Shown: in pieces, positions 43,953 through 53,153 of the stretch
Layout: each line of letters begins with the position of its first letter
How positions within the stretch are numbered: the stretch's first letter is position 1
From: Azovibrio restrictus DSM 23866
Lineage (GTDB): Bacteria > Pseudomonadota > Gammaproteobacteria > Burkholderiales > Rhodocyclaceae
Direction: 5' to 3'
Assembly: GCF_000429665.1 (NCBI RefSeq)
Contig: NZ_AUCH01000001.1
Span: 351,028-415,027, forward strand
DNA: 64,000 nucleotides
Position numbers and translations under genes: made by a program
Notes under the pieces: model-generated
What the model was told of the DNA's origin: nothing
Seen by the model: the letters and a program-made list of their open reading frames with translations, nothing else
The model's database searches: none

Positions 43953-45077
43953 TCAGGCGTTTTTGGCGGCGAAATCGTTCATGAAATGGACCAGGGCCCG
44001 GACACCGTCCAGGGGCATGGCGTTGTAGATGGAGGCACGCATGCCGCCCACGGACTTGTGCCCCTTCAACCCCAGGAGACCGGCCGCCTGGGCTTCGGCC
44101 AGGAAGGGCTTGTCCAGTTCAGGCTTGGCCAGGGTGAAGGGAATGTTCATGCAGGAACGGCAATCGGCGGCCACCGGATTCTTGTAGAAGCCCTGGCTGG
44201 CGTCGATGGCGGCATAGACCAACTCGGCCTTTTCCCGGTTGATGGCCTGCATGCCGGCCAGGCCGCCCTGGCGCTTCAGCCACTGGAACACCAGCCCGGC
44301 CACGTAGATGGCAAAGGTGGGCGGGGTGTTGAGCATGGAGCCGTTGTCTGCCATGACCTGGTAGTCCATGACCGTGGGGATACCGGCCGGCGCCCGCCCC
44401 AGCAGGTCCTCGCGCACGATCACCAGGGTCACGCCGGAGGGGCCGATGTTCTTCTGGGCCCCGGCGTAGATGAGGCCGTAGCGGCTCACGTCCACGGGAC
44501 GGGAGAGGATGTGGGAGCTCATGTCCGCCACCAGGGGCACACCGGCTGGCAGCAGCGCAGCCAGGGCCGCGTCGTCGTGGACCTCCACCCCGTGGATGGT
44601 TTCGTTGGTGCAGAGGTGCAGGTAGGCGGCTTGCGGGTCCAGATCCAGTTCGTCGGCCCGGGGCAGGCGGGTGAAGCCGTCCGCCACCTGGCCCTTGGCT
44701 TCCACGGAAGCCGCCTGGCGCACCTGGCCGATGCGCTGTGCCTCCTTGAAGGCCTTCTTGGACCAGGAGCCGGTGACGATGTAATCGGCCGATCTCCTGT
44801 CCTGGTCCCCGGCCAGCAGGTTCATGGGCACCTGGGCAAACTGCTGGGTGGCGCCGCCCTGGAGGAACAGCACCTTGTACTGGGCGGGAATGCCCAGCAG
44901 CTCGCGCAGGTCCGCCTCGGCGGCCTCCAGGATGCCGGTGAACTCCTTGCCCCGGTGACTCATTTCCATGACACCGCAACCGGCACCGTGCCAGTCCAGC
45001 AGCTCCTCCTGGACCTGCAGCAGGACCTCGGTGGGCAGGGTGGCCGGACCGGCGCTGAAATTCCAGACTCTATGCAT
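43953..45077 (-). CDS. serC: phosphoserine aminotransferase
   Basis: A 374-residue class V aminotransferase starting MHRVWNFSAGPATLPTEVLL. GGATQQFAQVPMNLL and AGAQKNIGPSGVTLVIVRED (PLP lysine in QKN) are diagnostic. It converts 3-phosphohydroxypyruvate to phosphoserine, and also acts in pyridoxal synthesis. Its start touches the gyrA stop (TGATG). Confidence 0.96.
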   Translation of the reverse strand: MHRVWNFSAGPATLPTEVLLQVQEELLDWHGAGCGVMEMSHRGKEFTGILEAAEADLRELLGIPAQYKVLFLQGGATQQFAQVPMNLLAGDQDRRSADYIVTGSWSKKAFKEAQRIGQVRQAASVEAKGQVADGFTRLPRADELDLDPQAAYLHLCTNETIHGVEVHDDAALAALLPAGVPLVADMSSHILSRPVDVSRYGLIYAGAQKNIGPSGVTLVIVREDLLGRAPAGIPTVMDYQVMADNGSMLNTPPTFAIYVAGLVFQWLKRQGGLAGMQAINREKAELVYAAIDASQGFYKNPVAADCRSCMNIPFTLAKPELDKPFLAEAQAAGLLGLKGHKSVGGMRASIYNAMPLDGVRALVHFMNDFAAKNA

Positions 45078-47704
45078 CAGGCTTCTCCTTGCTCACCGGC
45101 GCTTTCGCCGCCATCCACATCTTCACCTTCGACGCCACCTTCAACCTCGGCCTCGGCGCCCTCTTCATCCTCACCGGTTTCCGCCACCTTTTCCAGGCCG
45201 GTGAGTTTCTCGCCGGCATCCAGGGAAATCAGGGTGACCCCCTGCGTGGCCCGGCCCAGTTCGCGGATTTCAGAGACCCGGGTGCGGATCAGCACGCCGC
45301 CGGTGGTGATCAGCATCACCTCGTCCTCGTCGGTCACCAGCTTGGCGGCCACGATCTTGCCGTTGCGCTCGCTGGAGGCGATGGCCATGACGCCCTGGGT
45401 GCCACGGCTGGAACGGCGGAAGTCCCCCAGGCGGGTGCGCTTGCCGTAGCCGTTCTCGGTGGCCACGAGCACGGTCTGGTCCTCGCTTTCGGCCACCAGC
45501 AGGGAAATCACGCTCTGACCTTCCTGCAGCATCATGCCGCGTACACCGCGGGACTGACGACCCATGGGGCGCACCTGGTCCTCGCCGAACCACACCGCCT
45601 TGCCGCCGTCGGAGACCAGCACGATATCGCTCTGGCCGGTGGTCAGGTCGGCACCGATCAGGTAATCCCCCTCATCCAGATCCACGGCGATGATGCCGGC
45701 CTTGCGGGGATTGGAGAAGTTGGCCAGGGAAGTCTTCTTCACGGTGCCCTGGATGGTGCACATGAAGACGTACTTGTCGTCGGAGAATTCCTTGACCGGC
45801 AGGATGGCGTTGATCTTTTCGCCTTCCTCCAGGGGGAACATGTTGATGATGGGCTTGCCCCGGCTGTTGCGACTGCCTTGCGGCACTTCATAGACCTTGA
45901 GCCAGTAGCAGCGGCCCCGGTTGGAGAAGCAGAGGATGTAGTCGTGGGTGTTGGCGACGAAGAGGTGATCGATGAAATCGTCGTCCTTCATGGCCGTGGC
46001 CTGCTTGCCGCGACCGCCCCGGCGCTGGGCCCGGTAGTCGGCCAGGGGCTGGGACTTGATGTAGCCGGTGTGGGACAGGGTCACCACCAGATCCTGGGGC
46101 GTGATCAGGTCTTCGATGCCCAGGTCCTGGGCATAGGTGACGATCTCGGAACGGCGCTCGTCGCCGAACTGGTCGCGGATGGCCACCAGCTCGCCAGAGA
46201 TGATCTCGGTGATGCGCTCGGGACGGGCCAGGATGTCCAGCAGGTCGGCGATCTTGTCCATCACCTCCTTGTACTCGGCCACGATCTTGTCCTGCTCCAG
46301 GCCGGTCAGGCGCTGCAGGCGCAGTTCCAGGATGGCCTGGGCCTGGGCATCCGAGAGCCGGTAACCCTGGGCGGAAAGCCCGTATTCGGGGGCCAGTCCG
46401 TCCGGACGGGAAGCATCGGCCGCGGCACGCAGCAGCATTTCTTCCACCACCGGACTCTTCCACAGGCGCGCCATCAGCTCCCGCTTGGCGTCGGCCGGGG
46501 TCGGCGCCGCCTTGATCAGGGCGATGATCTCGTCCACGTTGGACAGGGCCACGGCCAGACCTTCCAGGATGTGGCCCCGTTCCCTGGCCTTCCTGAGTTC
46601 AAAGACGGTACGGCGGGTCACCACTTCCCGGCGGTGGGCCAGGAAGCATTCCAGCATCTGCTTCAAATTCAGGAGGCGGGGCTGGCCGTCTACCAGGGCC
46701 ACCATGTTCATGCCGAAGGTGTCCTGCAGCTGGGTCATCTTGAACAGATTGTTCAGCACCACCTCGGGCACTTCACCCCGCTTCAGTTCGATCACCACCC
46801 GCATGCCGGACTTGTCGGACTCGTCGCGCAGGTCGGAGATGCCCTCGATGCGCTTCTCGTTGACCAGCTCGCCGATCTTTTCCAGCAGGGAACGCTTGTT
46901 CACCTGGTAGGGCAGCTCGTCCACGATGATGGCCTGGCGGTTGCCCCGGTCGATATCTTCGAAATGGGTCTTGGCCCGCATCACCACCCGGCCACGGCCG
47001 GTGAGATAACCCTCGCGCACCCCATTCACCCCGTAGATGATGCCGGCCGTGGGGAAATCGGGAGCGGGGATGTAGTCGATCAGTTCCTCGATGGAGGTTT
47101 CCGGGTTCTGCAGCAGGGCCAGACAGCCGGCCACCACCTCGTTCAGGTTGTGGGGAGGGATGTTGGTGGCCATGCCCACGGCAATACCGGAGGAGCCGTT
47201 GATCAGCAGATTGGGAATGCGGGCCGGCAGGATCAGGGGTTCCTGCTCGGAGCCGTCGTAGTTGGGGCCGAAGTCGACGGTTTCCTTGTCGATGTCTTCC
47301 AGCAACTGATGGCCGATGCGGGCCATGCGCACTTCCGTGTACCGCATGGCGGCGGCGTTGTCGCCGTCCACCGAACCGAAGTTGCCCTGACCATCCACCA
47401 GCATGTAGCGCAGGGAAAAGTCCTGGGCCATGCGCACGATGGTGTCGTACACCGCCGTATCGCCGTGGGGGTGGTACTTACCGATCACGTCGCCGACGAT
47501 ACGGGCCGACTTCTTGTAAGCCTTGTTCCAGTCGTTGCCCAGCTCATGCATGGCAAACAGCACGCGCCGATGCACCGGCTTCAGACCATCCCGCACGTCC
47601 GGCAGGGCCCGCCCCACGATCACGCTCATGGCGTAATCCAGGTAGGAACGGCGCATTTCATCTTCCAGGCTGACAGGAAGGGTTTCCTTGGCGAATTGTT
47701 CCAT
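45077..47704 (-). CDS. gyrA: DNA gyrase subunit A
   Basis: An 875-residue GyrA. The catalytic Tyr lies in AAAMRYTEVRMAR. The quinolone-resistance region reads HPHGDTAVYDTIVRMAQ (Thr at the position of E. coli Ser83, Asp at 87), the natural drug-sensitive type in several species. The C-terminal beta-pinwheel carries the GyrA box QRRGGRGKQA. It ends in an acidic Glu/Gly-rich tail. It introduces negative supercoils with GyrB. It heads the series running to ihfB; a TAAAAT-like -10 lies around 47771-47776. Confidence 0.97.
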   Translation of the reverse strand: MEQFAKETLPVSLEDEMRRSYLDYAMSVIVGRALPDVRDGLKPVHRRVLFAMHELGNDWNKAYKKSARIVGDVIGKYHPHGDTAVYDTIVRMAQDFSLRYMLVDGQGNFGSVDGDNAAAMRYTEVRMARIGHQLLEDIDKETVDFGPNYDGSEQEPLILPARIPNLLINGSSGIAVGMATNIPPHNLNEVVAGCLALLQNPETSIEELIDYIPAPDFPTAGIIYGVNGVREGYLTGRGRVVMRAKTHFEDIDRGNRQAIIVDELPYQVNKRSLLEKIGELVNEKRIEGISDLRDESDKSGMRVVIELKRGEVPEVVLNNLFKMTQLQDTFGMNMVALVDGQPRLLNLKQMLECFLAHRREVVTRRTVFELRKARERGHILEGLAVALSNVDEIIALIKAAPTPADAKRELMARLWKSPVVEEMLLRAAADASRPDGLAPEYGLSAQGYRLSDAQAQAILELRLQRLTGLEQDKIVAEYKEVMDKIADLLDILARPERITEIISGELVAIRDQFGDERRSEIVTYAQDLGIEDLITPQDLVVTLSHTGYIKSQPLADYRAQRRGGRGKQATAMKDDDFIDHLFVANTHDYILCFSNRGRCYWLKVYEVPQGSRNSRGKPIINMFPLEEGEKINAILPVKEFSDDKYVFMCTIQGTVKKTSLANFSNPRKAGIIAVDLDEGDYLIGADLTTGQSDIVLVSDGGKAVWFGEDQVRPMGRQSRGVRGMMLQEGQSVISLLVAESEDQTVLVATENGYGKRTRLGDFRRSSRGTQGVMAIASSERNGKIVAAKLVTDEDEVMLITTGGVLIRTRVSEIRELGRATQGVTLISLDAGEKLTGLEKVAETGEDEEGAEAEVEGGVEGEDVDGGESAGEQGEA

Positions 47705-47804
47705 GGTCTCTCTACCGCCCTGGCCGGCACGGCCGACGGTTCTTTATTGGTTGATGTGGACGTAATTTGCTATTTTAGCACGCTCGACAACGCTATCGCC
47801 GCCC

Positions 47805-49160
47805 ATGCCGGACGCAAGAACTCCCCTCCCCGACTCTCCCGACCTGCTGATCCACGCCCGCTGGATCGCCCGGATCGAGAGTGAAACCCTCCTGGAAAAC
47901 CATGCCCTCGCCATCAGTGCCGGGCGCATCGCCGACATCCTCCCCTCCTCCCTGGCCCGGGAACGCTACACCCCCCGGGAAACGCAGGAACTGGGAAACC
48001 ACCTGCTCATTCCCGGCCTGATCAACCTGCATACCCATGCGGCCATGAGCCTGATGCGCGGCATCGCCGACGACCTGCCGCTCATGACCTGGCTGGAGCA
48101 GCACATCTGGCCCGCCGAACGGACCCACGTCTCCCCCCAGTTCGTGCGCGACGGCACCCGCCTCGCCTGCGCCGAGATGCTCAAGGGCGGCATCACCTGC
48201 TTCAACGACATGTACTTCTTCCCGGAGGCTGCTGCCGAAGCCGCTGCAGAGATGGGAATGCGCGCCATGATCGGTGTCCTGGCCCTGGACTTTCCCTCCG
48301 CCTACGCCAGCGACGCCAGCGATTACCTGCACAAGGGACTGGCCGCCCGGGACGTCTGGCGCGACCACCCCCTGCTCCACTTCAGCCTGGCCCCCCACGC
48401 CCCCTACACGGTAAGCGACGCCAGTTTCGAAAAGATCCAGACCCTGGCGGCCCAGCTGGAGATCCCCATCCACCTGCACATCCATGAAACCCTGGATGAA
48501 ATCGCCGGACACCTGCAGCAGCACGGCTGCCGCCCCCTGGCCCGCCTGGAACGGCTAGGACTGCTCGGCCCCCAGCTGATCGGAGTGCACGCGGTGCATC
48601 TGGACCGGAGCGACCTGGACACCCTGGCCCGCCACAACTGCAATATCGCCCACTGCCCCACCTCGAACCTGAAACTGGGCAGCGGCCTCGCCCCCCTGGC
48701 CGGGATGCTGGCCCAGGGCATCAACGTCGGGCTGGGCACCGACGGCGCCGCCAGCAACAACCGTCTGGACATGTTCCAGGAAATGCGCCTCGCCAGCCTC
48801 CTGGCCAAGGGCAGTTCCGGCGACGCCAGCTGCGTGCCGGCCTGGCAGGCCCTGCGCCTGGCCACCCTCAATGGCGCCCAGGCCCTGGGCCTGGAGGACC
48901 GGATCGGCTCCCTGGAACCGGGCAAGCAGGCGGATGTGGTCGCCATCGAGCTGAATGAACTGGAATTGAGCCCCTGTTTCGATCCGGTGTCACATCTCGT
49001 CAACTGCGCCGGACGTGAGCACGTTAGTCATGTGTGGATTCAGGGGAAGTGTTGCGTTTTCGACAAAGCCCTTGTGCACTGCGACACCGTCAGTTTGAAA
49101 AACTCCGTGGGCCTATGGCAGAATAGGCTAGGGTCTAGCCTCAAGTCGGGTCGTGATTGA
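47805..49160 (+). CDS. mtaD: 5'-methylthioadenosine/S-adenosylhomocysteine deaminase (TRZ/ATZ family)
   Basis: A 451-residue amidohydrolase. Metal ligands appear in LINLHTHAAMSLMRG, HLHIHETLDE, IGVHAVHLD and LGTDGAASNN. WLEQHIWPAE is typical of the MtaD/TRZ group. It deaminates purine thioethers such as MTA or SAH to their inosine forms; chlorohydrolase activity on triazines is unlikely without further evidence. It is divergent from gyrA across 100 bp. No good ribosome site precedes ATG 47805. Confidence 0.88.
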   Translation: MPDARTPLPDSPDLLIHARWIARIESETLLENHALAISAGRIADILPSSLARERYTPRETQELGNHLLIPGLINLHTHAAMSLMRGIADDLPLMTWLEQHIWPAERTHVSPQFVRDGTRLACAEMLKGGITCFNDMYFFPEAAAEAAAEMGMRAMIGVLALDFPSAYASDASDYLHKGLAARDVWRDHPLLHFSLAPHAPYTVSDASFEKIQTLAAQLEIPIHLHIHETLDEIAGHLQQHGCRPLARLERLGLLGPQLIGVHAVHLDRSDLDTLARHNCNIAHCPTSNLKLGSGLAPLAGMLAQGINVGLGTDGAASNNRLDMFQEMRLASLLAKGSSGDASCVPAWQALRLATLNGAQALGLEDRIGSLEPGKQADVVAIELNELELSPCFDPVSHLVNCAGREHVSHVWIQGKCCVFDKALVHCDTVSLKNSVGLWQNRLGSSLKSGRD

Positions 49161-49232
49161 AATCAAGTCAGTCCCCCATGACCAAGGCCTGATTTAGGTG
49201 TTTTGTCTTTAATAAATCTGCGAGGAAACGAG

Positions 49233-49907
49233 ATGATCAATAAATTCGCCAAGAACTCTATCGCCATCGCCCTGCTGGCCAGCATCGGTATGGCTGCTGG
49301 TGTTGCCCAGGCTCAGGAACGTGTGTACGTGATCGACCAGCGTGACGCCGTCGCCACCAGCGGTACCGGCCTGTGCTGGCGCACCGGCTACTGGACCCCT
49401 GCCGCCGCCGCCAACGATCCCGCTGGCTGCCAGTGCGACAAGGACCTGCTGCCCGCCGACAAGTGCTCCGGTGGTTCCACCGGCAAGACTGGCTCCACCG
49501 TCGGCGTGAAGCCCTCCGGCGACAAGATCACCCTGGCTGCTGACGCCCTGTTCGACTTCGACAAGGCCGTGCTGCGCCCCGAAGGCAAGGCCAAGCTGGA
49601 CGAAGTGGCTGCCAAGGCTGCCCAGCTGAAGCTGGAAGTCATCCTGGCCGTGGGCCACACCGACCGCATCGGTAAGGATGCCTACAACCAGAAGCTGTCC
49701 GAGAAGCGTGCCGCTTCCGTGAAGGAATACCTGGTTTCCAAGGGCATCGAAGCCAACCGCGTCTACACCGAAGGCAAGGGTGAAACCCAGCCCGTGACCG
49801 GCGACAAGTGCAAGAAGATGGGCGCTGAAAACGGCCGCAACAAGAAGCTGGTCGAGTGCCTGCAAGCTGACCGTCGCGTTGACATCGAAGTGATCGGCAC
49901 CAAGTAA
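49233..49907 (+). CDS. ompA: OmpA-family outer membrane protein
   Basis: 224 residues. The signal peptide ends AGVAQAQ (about 26-28). There is a short N-terminal region with paired Cys (GLCWRTGYW; GCQCDKDLL; DKCSGG) rather than a full eight-strand barrel. A C-terminal OmpA peptidoglycan-binding domain (about 105-220) has FDFDKAVLRPEGKAKLDEVA and VGHTDRIGKDAYNQKLSEKR. GAGG lies 7 bases before ATG 49233. It tethers the outer membrane to the cell wall. A strong terminator follows; codon use (GGC, CTG, AAG) suggests high expression. Confidence 0.92.
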   Translation: MINKFAKNSIAIALLASIGMAAGVAQAQERVYVIDQRDAVATSGTGLCWRTGYWTPAAAANDPAGCQCDKDLLPADKCSGGSTGKTGSTVGVKPSGDKITLAADALFDFDKAVLRPEGKAKLDEVAAKAAQLKLEVILAVGHTDRIGKDAYNQKLSEKRAASVKEYLVSKGIEANRVYTEGKGETQPVTGDKCKKMGAENGRNKKLVECLQADRRVDIEVIGTK

Positions 49908-49923
49908 TCGTTGCCGCTTCATC

Positions 49924-49954
49924 AAAAGCCCTGCGTGAGCAGGGCTTTTTTATT
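49924..49954 (+). terminator. intrinsic terminator after ompA
   Basis: AAAAGCCCTG/CAGGGCTTTT stem with a 6-base loop and T-run, 17 bp after the ompA stop. Confidence 0.93.
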
Positions 49955-49987
49955 TGAACTGATCTGTAGCCTGCCGTGAGTCCTTCC

Positions 49988-50686
49988 ATGACCAATGCCG
50001 ACCCCAAGGAACTGAACAAGTTTGGTGAACTGGCCCACCGCTGGTGGGACCCCAAGAGCGAATTTCGCCCCCTGCACGAAATCAATCCCCTGCGCCTGGA
50101 CTGGATCGAATCCCAGGTTCCCCTGGCCGGCAAGACGGTCATCGACGTGGGTTGCGGCGGCGGACTCCTGTCCGAAGGCATGGCCGCCCGGGGCGCTAAA
50201 GTCACCGGCATCGACCTCTCGGAAAAGCCCCTGGGCGTGGCCCGGCTGCATCTCCTGGAAAGCGGCCTGGAAGTGGATTACCGGCAGATTTCGGCCGAAG
50301 CCATGGCGGCGGAACATCCGGGCCGCTTCGATCTGGTCACCTGCCTGGAGATGCTCGAACACGTTCCCGACCCCATCAGCACCATCCGGGCCTGCTGCCA
50401 GCTGGTGAAACCCGGCGGCAAGGTGTTCTTCTCCACCATCAACCGCAATCCCAAGGCCTACCTGTTCGCCGTGATCGGCGCCGAATACCTGCTGCAACTG
50501 CTGCCCAAGGGCACCCACGACTACGCCCGCTTCATCAAGCCCTCGGAACTGTGCCGCTGGAGCCGCTCGGTGGGGCTGGCGCCGGAAGCCCCGACCGGGC
50601 TCAGCTACAACCCCTTCACCCAGGTCTACAGCCTGGGGCGGGACACCAGCGTCAACTACCTGCTGGCCGCCACCCGGGAAGCCTGA
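49988..50686 (+). CDS. ubiG: UbiG, ubiquinone O-methyltransferase
   Basis: A 232-residue SAM-dependent methyltransferase. WWDPKSEFRPLHEINPLRLD is diagnostic of UbiG; the SAM loop is VIDVGCGGGLLSEGMA. It performs both O-methylations in ubiquinone synthesis at the membrane. ATG 49988 was preferred to GTG 49976 because the family begins shortly before LNKFGELAHRWWDP. It ends 1 bp before the convergent selO gene. Confidence 0.94.
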   Translation: MTNADPKELNKFGELAHRWWDPKSEFRPLHEINPLRLDWIESQVPLAGKTVIDVGCGGGLLSEGMAARGAKVTGIDLSEKPLGVARLHLLESGLEVDYRQISAEAMAAEHPGRFDLVTCLEMLEHVPDPISTIRACCQLVKPGGKVFFSTINRNPKAYLFAVIGAEYLLQLLPKGTHDYARFIKPSELCRWSRSVGLAPEAPTGLSYNPFTQVYSLGRDTSVNYLLAATREA

Positions 50687-52240
50687 TCAGGAGCTGCAGG
50701 ACAGCATGGAACAACCGGCCCGGTGCCGGGCCCAGTCCGGGCGCAGGGCCGCAAGTTCGGCCCGCTCCGCTTGCTCCGCATAGGGGTGACGCAGCACTTC
50801 CAGCAGGGTTTCCAGCAGCCCCATATTCCCCTCCTCGGCCTCGTCTATGGCCTGCTGGGCCAGGTAGTTGCGCAGCACGTAACGGGGATTGAAGCCTTCC
50901 ATGCGCGCCCGACGGGCTGCGTCCGCCTCCCCCTCCTGGCCCAGCCGCTGCCCGTAACGCTGCAGCCAGGCCGCCAGGGCCGGCTGACAGGCGGCCCAGC
51001 GCCGCTCGTCATAGGCAGCTGGCTGCAGCAGCTCGACCCGGGGAGCGGCACGCTCCACCTGCCCCAGGCAGCGGAAGAACAGGGTCATGTCCAGCTCCCC
51101 TTGGTGCAGCAGCTCCAGGGCTGCGCTGATCAGTTCCCCATCTCCTTCCTGCCAGGTGGAAAACCCGAATTTCCCGGCGAAGCACTGCGCCATCCTGTCG
51201 TTGTATGCCTGCTCGAAAACGTCTATCCCCGCCGCCAGGCTGGCCTCATCCGGGTGAATCAGGGCCAGGGCCTGGGCCAGACGCTCCAGATTCCAGCGGG
51301 CGATCTCCGGCTGCCGACCGAAGCAGTAACGCCGCCCGGCGGCATCGGTGGTATTGGGGGTCCAGCCAGGATCGAAATCGTCTATCCAGCCGTAGGGTCC
51401 GTAATCCATGGTCAGCCCCAGGATGGACATGTTGTCCGTGTTCATCACCCCATGGACGAAGCCCACCTGCATCCAGCCGGCCACCATCCAGGCCGTGCGT
51501 CGGCAGACCTCGGCGAACCAGAGGGGCAGACGTTCTCCAGGAGGCCCCTGAAGCTCGGGGAAATCCCGGGCCAGGGTGAAGTCCACCAGGCGCTGCAGCA
51601 AGATCCGATCCCCCCGGGCGGCCGGCAGTTCGAAGTGGCCGAAGCGGATGAAGGAAGGAGCCACCCGGCAGACGATGGCCCCGGGTTCCAGTTGGGGATG
51701 GCCGTCGTAGAACATGTCCCGCAGCACCCCGTCCCCCGTCGCCACCAGGCTCAGGGCCCGGGTGCTGGGCACGCCCAGGTGGTGCATGGCTTCGCTGCAG
51801 AGGAACTCCCGCAGGGAGGAACGGAGCACGGCGCGACCATCGGCGCGGCGGGAATAAGGGGTGGGACCGGCCCCTTTGAGCTGCAGTTCCCAGCGCTGCC
51901 CCTGGGCATCCAGCACCTCCCCCAGGAAGATCACCCGTCCGTCCCCCAGTTGCCCGGCCCACTGGCCGAACTGGTGTCCGCCGTAGCAGGTGGCATAGGA
52001 AGTCATGCCGGGTAGCAGGCGGTTGCCCGACAGGGCCTGCAACCAATCCATGCCCTGCAGGGCCGCCCCGGTCAGCCCCAGTCGGGCGGCCATGTCCGGG
52101 GAAAAGGCAAGCAGGCGGGGGGCAGGTACCGGCGTGGGCTGCACCTGGGACCAGCAGGCGCCCGTGACCTGGCGCACGAAGTTGCCGGACTCAGGATCCC
52201 CCGGCAGTTCCCGGCAGAAGCGGTTGTCGAATTTGAGCAT
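50687..52240 (-). CDS. selO: SelO (YdiU) protein adenylyltransferase
   Basis: A 517-residue pseudokinase-fold AMPylase. CYGGHQFGQWAGQLGDGRVI, ELQLKGAGPTPYSRRADGRA and the metal/catalytic HGVMNTDNMSILGLTMDYGPYG are all conserved. The C-terminus ends CSMLSCSS, like the redox-active Cys tail of SelO. It AMPylates proteins during oxidative stress. It sits tail-to-tail with ubiG. Confidence 0.94.
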   Translation of the reverse strand: MLKFDNRFCRELPGDPESGNFVRQVTGACWSQVQPTPVPAPRLLAFSPDMAARLGLTGAALQGMDWLQALSGNRLLPGMTSYATCYGGHQFGQWAGQLGDGRVIFLGEVLDAQGQRWELQLKGAGPTPYSRRADGRAVLRSSLREFLCSEAMHHLGVPSTRALSLVATGDGVLRDMFYDGHPQLEPGAIVCRVAPSFIRFGHFELPAARGDRILLQRLVDFTLARDFPELQGPPGERLPLWFAEVCRRTAWMVAGWMQVGFVHGVMNTDNMSILGLTMDYGPYGWIDDFDPGWTPNTTDAAGRRYCFGRQPEIARWNLERLAQALALIHPDEASLAAGIDVFEQAYNDRMAQCFAGKFGFSTWQEGDGELISAALELLHQGELDMTLFFRCLGQVERAAPRVELLQPAAYDERRWAACQPALAAWLQRYGQRLGQEGEADAARRARMEGFNPRYVLRNYLAQQAIDEAEEGNMGLLETLLEVLRHPYAEQAERAELAALRPDWARHRAGCSMLSCSS

Positions 52241-52300
52241 GTTGCGGTTCTGGATGATCTCTCATGGCAGACCGCATCCCGGCTCCGGGGTTCCTTCTGC

Positions 52301-53143
52301 TCAGGGCAACTCTTCCACCATCAGCCAGATGCCGCGGCTTTCCCGGACCTCGCTGGTGGACAGGGACAGGGTGCCCTGCCGCCGGGAACTGGCGTCCTGA
52401 CCCGTGCCGCCCAACTGCAGCCATTCCCCCAGGCGCCCGGATACCGTGGTGCTCAGGCGCTGCACCTGGATGCTGGCATCCCCGCGGCGGCCAGGTGCGT
52501 CGGACTGCTGGCTGATGTCCACGCTGACCCGGTCGCCCCTGACCCGGGGTTCCGCATAGAAGCCCCGGCCCACATCCCGGTATTCCACGATCTCGCTCAC
52601 CACCGCGCCACCGGGCCCCAGCACCACCTGGCGCATGGGCACGGCCAGGGAGGTGCCGACCTGGATATAGGCCCGCCCTCCATCCACGGTCTGGACCATC
52701 TGGGTCCCGCCCCCCGCCGTGGCGCTGCGGCTGTCGTACACCTGGGCCCGGACCTGGTTGCTGCCCCCCGTATCGGCATTGCCAATGCGCACCCGGTCAT
52801 TGCCCAGGCTGCCCTGGACCCGGCCGCCCCGGTACTGCTCGGTCTGGCTCAGGTCGGTGGCAACCCGGATCACCAGGCGCCGGGCCGGTACATCCATGGC
52901 TGCCAGGGCCTTCCTGATCTCGGCCCGGTTGCGCTCCGAAGCCCGCAGGAAGAGCTGGTTGTTCATGCCGCTCAGGCTGCCCCCGGGCTCCACCAGGGGG
53001 CGCAGCACCGGCAGCACTTCCTCAACGGAACGATGCTGCAGGGACAGCACCTCCAGCCCCTGCTGGGCCAGCAGGGGCCCCGCTCCCAGGAGCAGAAGCA
53101 GCAGTCCCCACAGGCGCAGCATCCGACTCAGAGGCAATGCCAT
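52301..53143 (-). CDS. secretin N-domain-like periplasmic protein
   Basis: 280 residues. The signal peptide (about 1-26, ending LLAQQ) is followed by a short secretin/N0-like domain (about 28-95; LQHRSVEEVLPVLRPLV; NQLFLRASERNRAEIRKALA) and a beta-rich region ending in TLSLSTSEVRESRGIWLMVEELP. The secretin pore domain is missing, so it is not a functional secretin by itself. It is 10 bp after the SPFH gene on the same strand and is likely the last gene of that cluster. Function unknown; perhaps a periplasmic scaffold. Confidence 0.75.
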   Translation of the reverse strand: MALPLSRMLRLWGLLLLLLGAGPLLAQQGLEVLSLQHRSVEEVLPVLRPLVEPGGSLSGMNNQLFLRASERNRAEIRKALAAMDVPARRLVIRVATDLSQTEQYRGGRVQGSLGNDRVRIGNADTGGSNQVRAQVYDSRSATAGGGTQMVQTVDGGRAYIQVGTSLAVPMRQVVLGPGGAVVSEIVEYRDVGRGFYAEPRVRGDRVSVDISQQSDAPGRRGDASIQVQRLSTTVSGRLGEWLQLGGTGQDASSRRQGTLSLSTSEVRESRGIWLMVEELP

Positions 53144-53153
53144 GGACCCACTC

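Noticed and set aside
47440..47480. Thr at the quinolone-resistance Ser83 position of GyrA
   Set aside because: Thr is a natural residue in sensitive species and Asp87 is kept; no evidence of resistance.
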